Shown: piece by piece, positions 1 through 8,638 of the stretch
Position numbering within the stretch: position 1 is the stretch's first letter
Layout of the letters: each line of letters starts with the position of its first letter
Assembly (NCBI RefSeq): GCF_026810445.1
Contig: NZ_CP113949.1
Location: 4,402,001-4,466,000, forward strand
Source of the DNA: Pseudomonas sp. BSw22131
Lineage (GTDB): Bacteria > Pseudomonadota > Gammaproteobacteria > Pseudomonadales > Pseudomonadaceae
Length of the DNA: 64,000 bases
Reading direction: 5' to 3'
Notes under the pieces: model-generated
Seen by the model: only the letters and a program-made list of their open reading frames with translations
What the model was told of the DNA's origin: nothing
The model's database searches: none
Made by a program: the position numbers and the translations under genes

Positions 1-24
1 ATCGAGCTTGTTGTAGATGGACAT
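1..24 (-). CDS. 5' end of a RidA-family-like gene (cut by window edge)
   Basis: Only eight codons are visible, reading MSIYNKLD from an ATG at position 24. A GAGG ribosome-binding sequence lies about 8 bases upstream. It follows the deacetylase stop by 27 bases, so it is probably the next gene of the same operon. The opening resembles the start of RidA/YjgF-type proteins (imine/enamine deaminases), which often accompany amide-degrading clusters. Eight residues cannot prove a family; this is a guess from memory of that family. Confidence 0.3.
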
Positions 25-51
25 GGGTCACGCCTCGGGAGTAAGGAGCAA

Positions 52-933
52 TCAGCGGTTACGGGGATTACGGCGGACAAAGTCATCGGCGATTTCGTCG
101 AAGGTGACGAACTTCACACCGGCGTGGCTCTGGATGTGTTCGATCAGACGTTCAAGCATCAGCAGCACCTGCGGGCGACCGGACACGTCCGGGTGAATGG
201 TCATGGTGAACACCGCATGTTCGTTTTCGCGGTAGACCCAGTCGAACTGGTCACGCCACATTTCTTCCAGATGGCGCGGGTTGACGAAGCCGTGGCTGTT
301 GGGCGCTTTTTTGATGAACATCATCGGCGGCAGGTCGTCGAGGTACCAGTTGGCCGGGATCTCCACCAGGTCGGTTTCCTGGCCACGCACCAGCGGTTTC
401 ATCCAGGTGTCGGGGTGTTGGCTGTAATCGATTTTGGTCCAGCTATCGCCGACGCGGACGTAGTACGGATGGAAGTCGTTGTGCATCAGGCTGTGGTCGT
501 ACTTGATGCCCTTTTTGAGCAGCAGCTCGTTGGTGACTTTGCTGAATTCCCACCACGGCGCAACGTAGCCGGTCGGGCGCTTGCCAGTCATCCGGGTGAT
601 GAGTTCGATGGATTTGTCGAGGACGATTTCTTCCTGTTCGGGGGTCATCGCAATCGGGTTTTCGTGGCTGTAGCCATGGACACCGATTTCATGCCCGGCG
701 TCGGCCACGGCCTTCATTTGTTCCGGGAAGGTCTCCATGGAGTGACCCGGCACGAACCAGGTGGTGCGCAGCCCGTAACGCTCAAACAGCTTGAGCAGGC
801 GCGGCGCGCCGACTTCACCGGCGAACAGGCCGCGTGAGATGTCGTCTGGCGAATCTTCGCCGCCGTACGAACCCAGCCAGCCAGCTACCGCGTCTACGTC
901 GACGCCAAATGCGCACAGAATTTCTTTAGCCAT
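52..933 (-). CDS. polysaccharide deacetylase (NodB/PuuE-like) family protein
   Basis: A 293-residue NodB-homology hydrolase of the carbohydrate esterase 4 type. The N-terminus carries the catalytic Asp region FGVDVDA (residues 9-15). The metal-binding pair follows in [13 protein letters not shown], and a later APWWE segment fits the third motif. This sub-group (HP0310 peptidoglycan deacetylase and PuuE allantoinase type) is cytoplasmic, and no signal peptide is seen. The ATG at 933 was chosen because AGGAG lies 7 bases upstream; the adjacent ATG at 936 is only 4 bases away. The amidase gene lies 44 bases upstream in the same orientation, so the pair probably hydrolyses a cyclic amide or ureide. 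The substrate is unknown. Confidence 0.85.
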   Translation of the reverse strand: MAKEILCAFGVDVDAVAGWLGSYGGEDSPDDISRGLFAGEVGAPRLLKLFERYGLRTTWFVPGHSMETFPEQMKAVADAGHEIGVHGYSHENPIAMTPEQEEIVLDKSIELITRMTGKRPTGYVAPWWEFSKVTNELLLKKGIKYDHSLMHNDFHPYYVRVGDSWTKIDYSQHPDTWMKPLVRGQETDLVEIPANWYLDDLPPMMFIKKAPNSHGFVNPRHLEEMWRDQFDWVYRENEHAVFTMTIHPDVSGRPQVLLMLERLIEHIQSHAGVKFVTFDEIADDFVRRNPRNR

Positions 934-977
934 CATTGTTCTCCTGCGGGGGTCATCAAAGGGGATCAAGCAGTGAT

Positions 978-2357
978 TCAGGGCTGTCGCAGCGCCGCTT
1001 CCACCGCAAGCGCTGCACGCAACACGCGTGAGTCCTCGCCGGGCGGGGCGCTTATCAACAGGGCGGTAGGCAGCCCGAGCGCATCACGTCCCGTGGGCAG
1101 CGACACACCGGGCAGGTTCAACAAACTGCCGGGCATGGTCAGGCGCAAGGTCGCCAGGTTGGTACGCACGAACAGCTCGTCGTCCGCTTCAAGCGGTGCC
1201 AATGGTGGCGCAACGTGGGCCACGCTCGGGGTCATCAGAAAGGCGCCGTCGAGTTCGTCGGTGATCCGCTGTTGCAGCTGTTCGCGCGCCGCATACAGGT
1301 TGATCAACTGGCTGGCAGGAAAACTGCGGGCCGCTTCCAGCCGACGACGCACGCGGGGGTCGAGCTGGCTGGCGGCGTCGCTGTCGAGCAGTGGCTGATG
1401 CAGCGCGAATGCCTCCGCCGAGCCAAGCCAGCCTTGTTCCTGGATGAGGGTCAATGTGGCCTGAAACGCTGGCATCGGGCGCAGATCGATCAGTGCGCCC
1501 GCCGCTTTCAAAACGCTCACTGCGTTGAGCAGGTTGTCGCGCACGGCCGGCTCTACGCGATCATCGAAGAGCACCGCTTCGTCGACCCAGAAACGTTGCC
1601 CGGCCAGGCTGCGGGGTATCGAAGACGTGGGTTGGGCACGCCCTCGCAGAATGTCGTCGATGACCAGCGCATCACGCACGCTGTGGGTCAGCGGCCCGAG
1701 GCTGTCGAGCGTGGGCGCCAGCGCAAATACGCCGTCGCGGCTGTAGCGCTTGCAACTGCTGCGAAAACCTACAAGACCATTGAGCGCGGCGGGGATGCGG
1801 ATTGACCCGGCCGTGTCGGTGCCCATCGCAATGGGCACGATGCCCGAGGCAACCGCCACCGCCGAGCCTGACGATGAGCCTCCGGGAATGCGCGGTTGAT
1901 CAACGCCATGTGGATTGAGCGGCGTGCCGAAATGCGGGTTTAGGCCGAGCCCGGAATAGGCAAACTCACTGAGGTTGGTTTTGCCGACGCTGACCATCCC
2001 GGCGCGCGTCAGCAGGCCAACCGTGGTGGCGTCCAGCAAGGAGGCAGAAACCTCGCGCCGCACGGCTGCAGCTGCGGTCGTCACGCTGCCAGCCACGTCG
2101 AACAAGTCCTTCCAGGCCATCGGCACCCCATCGAACGCGCTCAACGGTTGGCCCGCTTTCCAGCGTGCGGCCGAAGCCTGCGCCTCACGTCGCGCGCGCT
2201 CAGGGCAAAGCGAGATGAACACGTGATCGGCCTGCGCAGCCTTGGCCAACGCTTCATCGAGCGCTTGAACGGGATCGCTGTGTCCGCAGGCAAACGACTG
2301 AGCCATGGCCGTCGCGTCAGCATGCTGCCCAGGCCCTGTGACGTTAGCGATTGCCAT
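978..2357 (-). CDS. amidase signature family hydrolase
   Basis: A 459-residue amidase-signature enzyme that hydrolyses a carboxamide or ureide bond. The Ser-cisSer-Lys triad is visible: Lys in PMAWKDLFD, the cis-Ser in [10 protein letters not shown], and the nucleophile in [12 protein letters not shown]. Length and motifs resemble AtzE-type amidases and the amidase part of allophanate hydrolase. There is no C-terminal AtzF domain. The ATG at 2357 is preferred: AGGAG lies 8 bases upstream, whereas the GTG at 2366 and ATG at 2363 overlap or crowd it. It is divergent from the GntR regulator and followed by the deacetylase, suggesting one catabolic operon. Substrate not determined. Confidence 0.88.
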   Translation of the reverse strand: MAIANVTGPGQHADATAMAQSFACGHSDPVQALDEALAKAAQADHVFISLCPERARREAQASAARWKAGQPLSAFDGVPMAWKDLFDVAGSVTTAAAAVRREVSASLLDATTVGLLTRAGMVSVGKTNLSEFAYSGLGLNPHFGTPLNPHGVDQPRIPGGSSSGSAVAVASGIVPIAMGTDTAGSIRIPAALNGLVGFRSSCKRYSRDGVFALAPTLDSLGPLTHSVRDALVIDDILRGRAQPTSSIPRSLAGQRFWVDEAVLFDDRVEPAVRDNLLNAVSVLKAAGALIDLRPMPAFQATLTLIQEQGWLGSAEAFALHQPLLDSDAASQLDPRVRRRLEAARSFPASQLINLYAAREQLQQRITDELDGAFLMTPSVAHVAPPLAPLEADDELFVRTNLATLRLTMPGSLLNLPGVSLPTGRDALGLPTALLISAPPGEDSRVLRAALAVEAALRQP

Positions 2358-2372
2358 ACCCATCACTCCTAA

Positions 2373-2397
2373 ATGTACATATTAGTAAAATGTACAT
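2373..2397. promoter_or_regulatory. operator-like paired palindrome near the amidase start
   Basis: Two perfect copies of the self-complementary octamer ATGTACAT occupy 2373-2380 and 2390-2397, 17 bp apart, in AT-rich DNA just upstream of the amidase start. TGT..ACA cores are usual for GntR/FCD regulators. A related element lies at 2563-2588 near the regulator gene. Inferred operator for the divergent regulator. Confidence 0.6.
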
Positions 2398-2562
2398 TTT
2401 AAGAAGGCAGAAACCATGCCAGAGTGCTGATCGAGCCCTTCGCCGCATCGACAGGAAGGTGGACGAATGTGTCACGCGGCGTTGCGCGTTATGCCTTTCA
2501 AGCGGGGTCGTGAGTTAAACGATTCGAGAAGAACGTCGGAAGACAGCAGCCAAATTGAAATA

Positions 2563-2588
2563 ATGTACGTTTTATAAAAGATACATTT
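2563..2588. promoter_or_regulatory. second operator-like element near the GntR gene
   Basis: An imperfect version of the 2373-2397 element: ATGTACGT at 2563-2570, then TATAAAAG and ATACATTT at 2581-2588, with half-sites about 16 bp apart. It lies about 105 bp upstream of the regulator start. The 334-bp divergent region (2358-2691) holds nothing else recognisable. Inferred autoregulatory site. Confidence 0.5.
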
Positions 2589-2691
2589 CAGTGCAAAAAG
2601 GTAACAGCGGCCCCATGAACGAGCATGGCAATGTGGCGCACAGTGACAAATGCACCTGTGCGAGAATCGCCATCCCTCCCCCGAGAAGCGT

Positions 2692-3693
2692 ATGAAATCG
2701 ATGTCCGCCGAGGATTCCCGCACCGCGTCACGCTACGCCATGATCCGTCAGGTGCTGCGCGATGCCATCGTCAATGGCGCCGCCGCCCACGGTCTGGTTT
2801 TGCTGGAGGCACCGCTGGCCGAGTTGTTCGGGACCAGTCGCGTGCCGGTTCGCAAAGCGTTGAATCTGCTGCACGAGGAAGGGCTGATCAGCCGCTTCGA
2901 TGGCCGTGGATACCTGGTCAACCCCGACGCCAGCGATGTCGAACCCCTGCGTCTGAACCTCACCCGCACGCAGTTCGGCCTGCAAAGCCATGAAGAGTTG
3001 GTGGACACCCGGCCGTTGGGTGAGCGTATGTTCGATGAGATTGGCGCTGCGTTGTCGACCTGCATCGCCTTCGGCCATTACCGGCTGGATGAGCAAAGCG
3101 CCGCCGAGCATTACGGCGTAAGTCGCGCCGTGGTGCGTGAAGCGTTGATGCGTTTGCGTGATCGCGGCCTTGTGGAAAAGGAGCCTTACTCACAATGGTT
3201 GGCAGGGCCGCTGACTGCGCGGGAAGTGACCGAAGATTACGAGCTGCGCGCCTGCCTGGAGCCTGAGGCGTTACGCCAGACCGCACCGCTGTTGAGCCGG
3301 GAAACGCTGGAAGCGATGCTTGGCCGGGTAATCGAGGCACAAGGCAGTGAGGTGTGCAGCATGGGCCAGATCGAGCGCATCGAGGAAGATTTGCACCACC
3401 ACTGCCTCGCCGGCCTGAAGAACCGCAAGATCGCCACGCTGATCCGTCAGGGCCAGAGCCCGATGATCATCAGCCGGATTTTCCACAGTCAGTTGGGTAT
3501 CGGCCCCGACGAAGCAATGCTCGCCGAGCACCGGTTGATTCTAGAGTTGCTGCTGCACGGTGCGTTCGATGCCGCCGCGCTAAACCTCAAAGAGCACCTG
3601 CACCGCGCCCGCCAACGCATGTTGCAACGCCTGAAAGTGTTATCGGTGCTGCCAGAACAGACCGTACCGGGTTACCTGACCCGATTGAGCTGA
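2692..3693 (+). CDS. GntR-family (FCD) regulator with two winged-helix domains
   Basis: A 333-residue transcription factor. Residues about 10-80 form one GntR-like winged helix (ELFGTSRVPVRKALNLL, then the GRGYLV wing). Residues about 108-175 form a second one (EHYGVSRAVVREALMRLRDRGLV). The rest is an FCD ligand domain, with metal-ligand-type residues in EEDLHHHCLAG and the closing HLHRARQRM helix. Ordinary FCD regulators are about 220-250 residues with one DNA-binding domain, so the extra domain is unusual. The ATG at 2692 follows a GAGAAG sequence; ATG 2701 is an alternative. It is divergent from the amidase operon, which it probably controls through the paired palindromes. Confidence 0.85.
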   Translation: MKSMSAEDSRTASRYAMIRQVLRDAIVNGAAAHGLVLLEAPLAELFGTSRVPVRKALNLLHEEGLISRFDGRGYLVNPDASDVEPLRLNLTRTQFGLQSHEELVDTRPLGERMFDEIGAALSTCIAFGHYRLDEQSAAEHYGVSRAVVREALMRLRDRGLVEKEPYSQWLAGPLTAREVTEDYELRACLEPEALRQTAPLLSRETLEAMLGRVIEAQGSEVCSMGQIERIEEDLHHHCLAGLKNRKIATLIRQGQSPMIISRIFHSQLGIGPDEAMLAEHRLILELLLHGAFDAAALNLKEHLHRARQRMLQRLKVLSVLPEQTVPGYLTRLS

Positions 3694-3755
3694 ACGCCCC
3701 ACGCACCTTTGTGACAGCTTTTAATCCACCGTTTGCTGCAGGATCATCGCAGATC

Positions 3756-3836
3756 CTGTAGGAGCGAATTCATTCGCGAAACGTACGAACAGGTTCGCCC
3801 TGTCAGATCGCTTCGCCAACAAGTGGGCGTCTACAG
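3756..3836. repeat. REP pair (inverted)
   Basis: A forward unit beginning CTGTAGGAGCGAATTCATTC at 3756 is mirrored by a reverse unit ending GGGCGTCTACAG at 3836. This is the Pseudomonas REP-doublet (REPIN) arrangement. It fills most of the 320-bp gap between the GntR gene and the globin gene, which holds no other gene. Confidence 0.75.
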
Positions 3837-3880
3837 AATCGGGCACGGCTTATTACCCAGGTGGACGCAGACGCCGAAGG

Positions 3881-3914
3881 CCTGAACCTGAAACCTGAAA
3901 CCTGAAACCTGAAA
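3881..3914. repeat. CCTGAAA heptamer tandem repeat
   Basis: One hexamer CCTGAA followed by four perfect CCTGAAA units (3887-3914). It is a slippage-prone simple repeat in the intergenic region downstream of the globin gene. No function is apparent. Confidence 0.8.
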
Positions 3915-4013
3915 CACAGCTTCGCGGGCAAGTCGGAATGCCGCCCACTCGCTCCAACACGTGTCGTGCTTTTTCGCACGAAGGCTCAGCTCCGATACGT
4001 AGCCGTCTGACGC

Positions 4014-4442
4014 TTACTTCCCGGTTACATCCCCGCGCTTGGGCGCCAACCGGGCAATCAGGCGGTTTTGCGTGGGCACGGGGACATGCTGTGCATCCAT
4101 CGCAGCGATCAGGTCTTCCACCAGCGCGTTGAAATCGCTGCGGCTCAGGTTCAGGCCTTTGTGTGCTTCGGCCATCGTGTCGCCGGTGTAGGTGCACGGT
4201 CCGCCGGCTTCCACGCAAAAGTCCTCGACCAGCTTGTCACGTAATCGCACGATGTTGACCTTGCGGAAATACTCGACGATGCGGGGGTCTTTGGCGACAT
4301 TGATCAGCATCCCTTCAACGATCTTCTGTATCCCGGGCCGCTCGCCGAGGGCTTGATACAGGCTGTCATCCCTGGCCGGTTGCTGCGCACAACCCACCAA
4401 TGCCATCAGTGTCAAAACGCTTATCCAGCGCAAAAGCCGCAT
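4014..4442 (-). CDS. group 1 truncated haemoglobin lipoprotein
   Basis: A 142-residue protein with a lipoprotein signal (hydrophobic run ending LVGC, lipid-attachment Cys 18), followed by a truncated-globin domain. The helix-B/E region PGIQKIVEGMLINVAKDP and the presumed haem-ligating His in EAHKGLNLSRSDF fit group I globins. A membrane-anchored export form suggests a periplasmic haem/NO or oxygen role, but that is inference. It starts two bases after the DUF3034 stop, so it is the last gene of the minus-strand run cupredoxin - GGDEF/EAL - DUF3034 - globin. Confidence 0.85.
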   Translation of the reverse strand: MRLLRWISVLTLMALVGCAQQPARDDSLYQALGERPGIQKIVEGMLINVAKDPRIVEYFRKVNIVRLRDKLVEDFCVEAGGPCTYTGDTMAEAHKGLNLSRSDFNALVEDLIAAMDAQHVPVPTQNRLIARLAPKRGDVTGK

Positions 4443-4444
4443 GC

Positions 4445-5344
4445 TCAGAAGCTCCCCTGGATCGACAGGTAGGTGCCATTCTGGTTGTCCAGCGTGGCGA
4501 TTTCACCCAGCCGCGCGTAGGCCAACACGAAGGACACATGCTTGTTGGGGAAATAGCCGACAAACATATCCATCCAGTTGCTCTCCCTGGCGAACGACAG
4601 GTTGTCGGGCTTATCCCGGTATTCCACGCCCACCGCCCAGTTGGGGTTGAACAGCAACGCCACGCTGCCCTCCTTGAGCACGCTGCGGCTGTCACGACGA
4701 TCACCGCCGAAACCCAGCAAGCCCGTTTCATTGGCGCGGCTGTAGCGTAGCCCGCCGTTAACCACCACGTTGTAGCCAAAGGCCGCGCCCATGAACAAAC
4801 GACTGGCGGTCAAATAACCCTCCACATCGGAGTCACGCTTGGCACCAATGAGGCGGGGAATCGCAAAATCGTTCTGGTGTTTGTATTCCAGCCCTGCCGA
4901 CACCTGAGGCAGGTTGTCGTAGATCAGATCGCCAAACAGCCGCACTTTGACCCCAAAAATATCCTGGGTGAGGTTGTCGTCAGGCAGGCCGAATTTTTTT
5001 ACCAGCGAACCAAGGTCGAAGCGCTGATGAGCGTAGGAAAGCTCCACGCGGTTGCCATAGCTTGCAGCCATCCCGGCAACGTCCAGCGTGTAGTCCGGCA
5101 AATCGACGTGGGTAGCAAACGCATTGGCGCCCCACTCGCCCTGTTCGCCATAACCGGCCAGAACCGCCCACGGAATGATGCCGCCACCGGCACCGCCTTC
5201 GATGCTGCTGGCGCCGCCCGTGGCAATCAGGCGGCCTTGATCGGCGCTGACTTGCAACGCGACCGGCGCAAGGCAACAGCCCGCGATGCTCAGCAGCACA
5301 GGCTTCAGAACGGCTCGGAAATGGCGCTTTTTATCTATTTTCAC
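4445..5344 (-). CDS. DUF3034 family outer-membrane-like protein
   Basis: A 299-residue protein with an N-terminal signal peptide (hydrophobic LLSIAGCCLAPVAL, cleavage near VSA-DQ). Alternating hydrophobic/polar strands rich in Gly, Tyr and Trp end in an aromatic terminal residue (IQGSF), as in outer-membrane beta-barrels. It matches what I recall of DUF3034 proteins. Function is unknown. Its constant neighbours here are a cupredoxin-like protein and a GGDEF/EAL protein, with 10 bases separating it from the latter. Confidence 0.75.
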   Translation of the reverse strand: MKIDKKRHFRAVLKPVLLSIAGCCLAPVALQVSADQGRLIATGGASSIEGGAGGGIIPWAVLAGYGEQGEWGANAFATHVDLPDYTLDVAGMAASYGNRVELSYAHQRFDLGSLVKKFGLPDDNLTQDIFGVKVRLFGDLIYDNLPQVSAGLEYKHQNDFAIPRLIGAKRDSDVEGYLTASRLFMGAAFGYNVVVNGGLRYSRANETGLLGFGGDRRDSRSVLKEGSVALLFNPNWAVGVEYRDKPDNLSFARESNWMDMFVGYFPNKHVSFVLAYARLGEIATLDNQNGTYLSIQGSF

Positions 5345-5354
5345 TCTAAATCCG

Positions 5355-7712
5355 TCAATGAATCATCGCGCTACGCGAACTGCTGGACTTGAGCATCCAG
5401 GCTTCGAACGCGACGGCATCAAGCGGTCGACTGATGAGATAGCCCTGCGCGGTATCACAATGCCAGCGCGCCAGCAGTTGCAGGCTGCGCTCATACTCCA
5501 CGCCCTCAGCGACGACCGTCAGCCCAAGGTTATGGCTCATTTCAATGGTCGACCTGACGATGACAGCGTCCTCGCTGGTTTCATCAAGATCACGCACGAA
5601 CGACTGGTCGATCTTCAACTCTTGCACCGGCAAACGCTTCAAGTGCGCCAGCGATGAATAGCCTGTCCCGAAGTCGTCCACCGACAGGCTGATGCCGCAG
5701 TCGCGCAACTGGTTGAGCACAACGAGCGCACGCGCAGGCTCTTTCATGACAGCGCTTTCGGTGATCTCGAAAATCAATTGGTCGGCCGGCACGCGGTACG
5801 ACTTGAGCAGCGCAGATACACGGGCAGCGAGGTCGCCACTGAGCAAGTCATCTGCGGAAATGTTGACCGAAAGCTGCACGTATAACCCCCGCTGCCGCCA
5901 CTCGGACAGTTGGCGCATGGATGCCTCGATCACCCAGTTGGTCAGAATCTGGATGCTGCCGGTGCGCTCGGCCAGAACGATGAATTCCCCCGGCGAAACG
6001 CTGCCGAACTGCGGATGCTGCCAGCGCAATAACGCTTCAGCCTGCCGTACACGCCCCTGACGAATGTCCAGTTTGGGTTGGTAATGAAGGGTGAGTTCGC
6101 CATTGCGGGCGGCGTGTCGCAAGTCGCGAATCAGACTGATCTGACGCAGATGAGCAAGGTCGCGGCCGTCTTGATACACCTGCAGGCGCCCAGGCAGGGT
6201 CGCGGCATCCTGACGGGCAATCCCGGCACGCTTTAGCAAGCCCGGCGCGGTATCGCCGTTGGCCGGGTAAGCTGCGATGCCAATCGAGCACTCCAGCGTA
6301 ATATCGTGCTCGCCGGTGCTATGCAGGGTAGCCAGCAGACGCTGTAGACGGTCGGCCATCGCCACGGCGCTGTCAGTTTCGGCGTTTTCCACCAGCAGCA
6401 GAAACTCCTCGGCGCTCAGGCGCGCGGCCGTGTCTCCGGGACCAAGCGGCAATTGCAGCAACCGGCCGATTTCCTGCATCAACACATCGACGCTTTCTGC
6501 ACCGACGTTGTCGTTGATCGCATGCATGTTGTCGATGCCCAGACACAACAGCGCCATCGGGCGATTGGCGGCAATCGCGCTGCCCAGCCGCTCCATCGCC
6601 AGCGCCCGGTTGGGCAGACCGGTGAGGCCATCGTGCAAAGCGTTGTGGGCCAGTTGCTGCTCGCGCACGGCAATGCCGCTTTGCATGGAGTTGATCGCCC
6701 CCGCCAACAGGCCCAACTCGTCGCTGCGTTCAAGCACAACCGGCGTGCCGTAGTCGCCTTGACCAATACGCTCGGCTGCCCGCGCCAACGCACTGACCGG
6801 CTGCGATACGCTGCGCGCCAACAGCAACGTGCCAATCAGCGAGCCGATCAGCCCAATCAACGTGATCCAGACAATTTTTTGATTCAGCGGCGCGAACGCC
6901 AACATCGCTTTATCCAGCGGGCTTTGCAGCAAAGCGAAGACTTGCCCGTCAGTGGTATCGGCGGTGTTGTCCAGGGTCAGCGTTTTACTCAGAAAACGCT
7001 GATTCTGATGCTGAGTCATCTGCACCGCGTCTGTGACCTGATCGAGCATCACCGCCCGCAGACTGTCGAAAAGCGATTCGGGCTGAGTGCTGACGATTTG
7101 CCCCGGCACCTTATGGACCACTGAAAGAAACGACACTTCAAGGCCGCTGAGCGAACGCAGCTCCTGCGCCAGATCGTTGTCCATGGCAAAACCCATGACC
7201 ACCCGACCAATCGGCAGTGGTGCCAAAACCGTGCTTTCCACCAACAGATGCGCCTTGCCTTGCAGCGGCACAATCAGCATCGACTGCTTGCGAGTCTTGA
7301 GCTCACGCAACGCCTGGTTGTAGGGGAATGGCGAGCCTTCAGGAATCTGTGGCACGGTACTGGCGATGACGGTGCCGTCCATGCCCAGCAGGAACATGTC
7401 GCTGGCGTTGATCCGCGCGCCATGATTTTGCAAAACCGAGCGGATGGTCTCGGCATCAGCCGTCGCCACCGAGTCACGAAAACCAAAGTCGCTGGACAAC
7501 AGCTGCACGGCGTCGCGCAAGCGTCTGCCGCGCATTTCCAGCAACCCCTCGAACACCCGCGTGCCCACTTGCAACTGGGCCTCAGCCTGGGTTTGCACAG
7601 CGTCTTTAGTCGCGGCCTTGACCGCGAGCAGCACGGACACCGCCACGATCAGCAGCAACAGAATCAGTACGCCCGCAATACGGGCCTGGAAGCTAGTGCG
7701 CAGCTTCATCAT
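5355..7712 (-). CDS. membrane GGDEF/EAL protein, probable c-di-GMP phosphodiesterase
   Basis: A 785-residue inner-membrane protein. TM1 is at about 12-34, then a periplasmic sensor region, TM2 (about 287-309), HAMP, GGDEF-like domain (about 375-530) and EAL domain (about 540-785). The cyclase signature is degenerate (LSAEEF in place of GGDEF), so cyclase activity is unlikely. The EAL domain keeps EALLRW, the DDFGTGYSS loop and KIDQSF, so c-di-GMP hydrolysis is expected. The start is ATG 7712 (or 7709), with AAGG about 6 bases upstream. It overlaps the preceding cupredoxin-like gene by 20 bp, suggesting coupled translation. Confidence 0.88.
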   Translation of the reverse strand: MMKLRTSFQARIAGVLILLLLIVAVSVLLAVKAATKDAVQTQAEAQLQVGTRVFEGLLEMRGRRLRDAVQLLSSDFGFRDSVATADAETIRSVLQNHGARINASDMFLLGMDGTVIASTVPQIPEGSPFPYNQALRELKTRKQSMLIVPLQGKAHLLVESTVLAPLPIGRVVMGFAMDNDLAQELRSLSGLEVSFLSVVHKVPGQIVSTQPESLFDSLRAVMLDQVTDAVQMTQHQNQRFLSKTLTLDNTADTTDGQVFALLQSPLDKAMLAFAPLNQKIVWITLIGLIGSLIGTLLLARSVSQPVSALARAAERIGQGDYGTPVVLERSDELGLLAGAINSMQSGIAVREQQLAHNALHDGLTGLPNRALAMERLGSAIAANRPMALLCLGIDNMHAINDNVGAESVDVLMQEIGRLLQLPLGPGDTAARLSAEEFLLLVENAETDSAVAMADRLQRLLATLHSTGEHDITLECSIGIAAYPANGDTAPGLLKRAGIARQDAATLPGRLQVYQDGRDLAHLRQISLIRDLRHAARNGELTLHYQPKLDIRQGRVRQAEALLRWQHPQFGSVSPGEFIVLAERTGSIQILTNWVIEASMRQLSEWRQRGLYVQLSVNISADDLLSGDLAARVSALLKSYRVPADQLIFEITESAVMKEPARALVVLNQLRDCGISLSVDDFGTGYSSLAHLKRLPVQELKIDQSFVRDLDETSEDAVIVRSTIEMSHNLGLTVVAEGVEYERSLQLLARWHCDTAQGYLISRPLDAVAFEAWMLKSSSSRSAMIH

Positions 7713-8376
7713 GCACAGCCTTATTGAATGCGTCGCCAAAAGTGCTGGTGGGCGCAGATGGCATTTCGGTGCCCTTGGACTGAATGGCGATGCTGAAGCG
7801 CTGATGAAGCCCGGCCGCAGGAACCTCGAAATCGCCACCCGGCACCGGCTGCAGGTTGGCGACCAGAGGGTGCCATAACGTCGCGGTGTAGCGCCCTGCC
7901 GGTAACTGATCGAGAACCAAAGAGCCCGCGTCGTTACTGACACCAAACCAGCCATCGTCGGTCACGTACACATAGCCCAGCATCCAGTCATGGATATTGC
8001 AGCCGAGCACCACAACGCCCGGCTTGTCGAACAACACCGGGTCTGACGGCGTGCCGGCATACAGGCGCAGCTCAAAGCGTTTGGGCGCAGAGAAAGAGTA
8101 GACCTGGTGGCGGATGTTGTCGCTGTTGGGAAATTTGATCTGGGTACCGGTATGCACCGCCAACACATGCGGCGCAAATTCTTGCTTGCGCTGGTCCATG
8201 TCGGCTTTGAGCGCGGCATCAGGCTTGTCCAGCGGACCTTTGAGGGTCAGGACGGCATCGTTCAATGGCTTGCCCTGCGCGTCGACAAAGTCGGCAGTCA
8301 GCGTGGCGGCATCAATGGCGCTGCTTAAGACAACCGCAACGAGTGCGGCCAGGCAAGATGAGACAACGTGGGTCAT
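7693..8376 (-). CDS. periplasmic cupredoxin-like (methylamine-utilisation-like) protein
   Basis: A 227-residue secreted protein with a signal peptide (AALVAVVLSSAIDA). The central part resembles a blue-copper fold: a His in NIRHQVYSF, then Cys and His in LGCNIHDWM with a nearby Met, the usual copper ligand set. Proteins of this sort are often labelled methylamine utilisation protein, but no methylamine dehydrogenase genes are present. It heads the run with the GGDEF/EAL protein and DUF3034, so a copper or redox input to the c-di-GMP protein is possible but unproven. Confidence 0.7.
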   Translation of the reverse strand: MTHVVSSCLAALVAVVLSSAIDAATLTADFVDAQGKPLNDAVLTLKGPLDKPDAALKADMDQRKQEFAPHVLAVHTGTQIKFPNSDNIRHQVYSFSAPKRFELRLYAGTPSDPVLFDKPGVVVLGCNIHDWMLGYVYVTDDGWFGVSNDAGSLVLDQLPAGRYTATLWHPLVANLQPVPGGDFEVPAAGLHQRFSIAIQSKGTEMPSAPTSTFGDAFNKAVHDEAAH

Positions 8377-8579
8377 TCCGATAATCCAGAGCGGCTACGT
8401 AGAAAATGGGTGCCGGCCCTGGCAAAACTTGCGATACGGCTAGATTAGCCGTCGCGCAGCAGACAGGCACGCACTAAATAAGGCACAACGCCATCACGCA
8501 AATCATGCCGAGCAAAGACTGGGCGCGCTCCTCATTTTTGCCTATCGCCTCCCGTCTTTCATGCTATCGACCGCAGCTA

Positions 8580-8607
8580 TTGAAACCTGAGTGAGACTGC
8601 CCCATCT
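8580..8607 (+). promoter_or_regulatory. sigma-32 (heat-shock) promoter of the Lon homologue
   Basis: TTGAAA at 8580-8585 and CCCCATCT at 8600-8607 are separated by 14 bases. This matches the RpoH consensus (CTTGAAA, 12-15 bases, CCCCATNT) almost completely. Transcription would start near 8613, leaving a leader of about 25 bases before ATG 8639. Confidence 0.75.
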
Positions 8608-8638
8608 AAAGCACATCTCCATTTGCGCAGGTGCCCCA

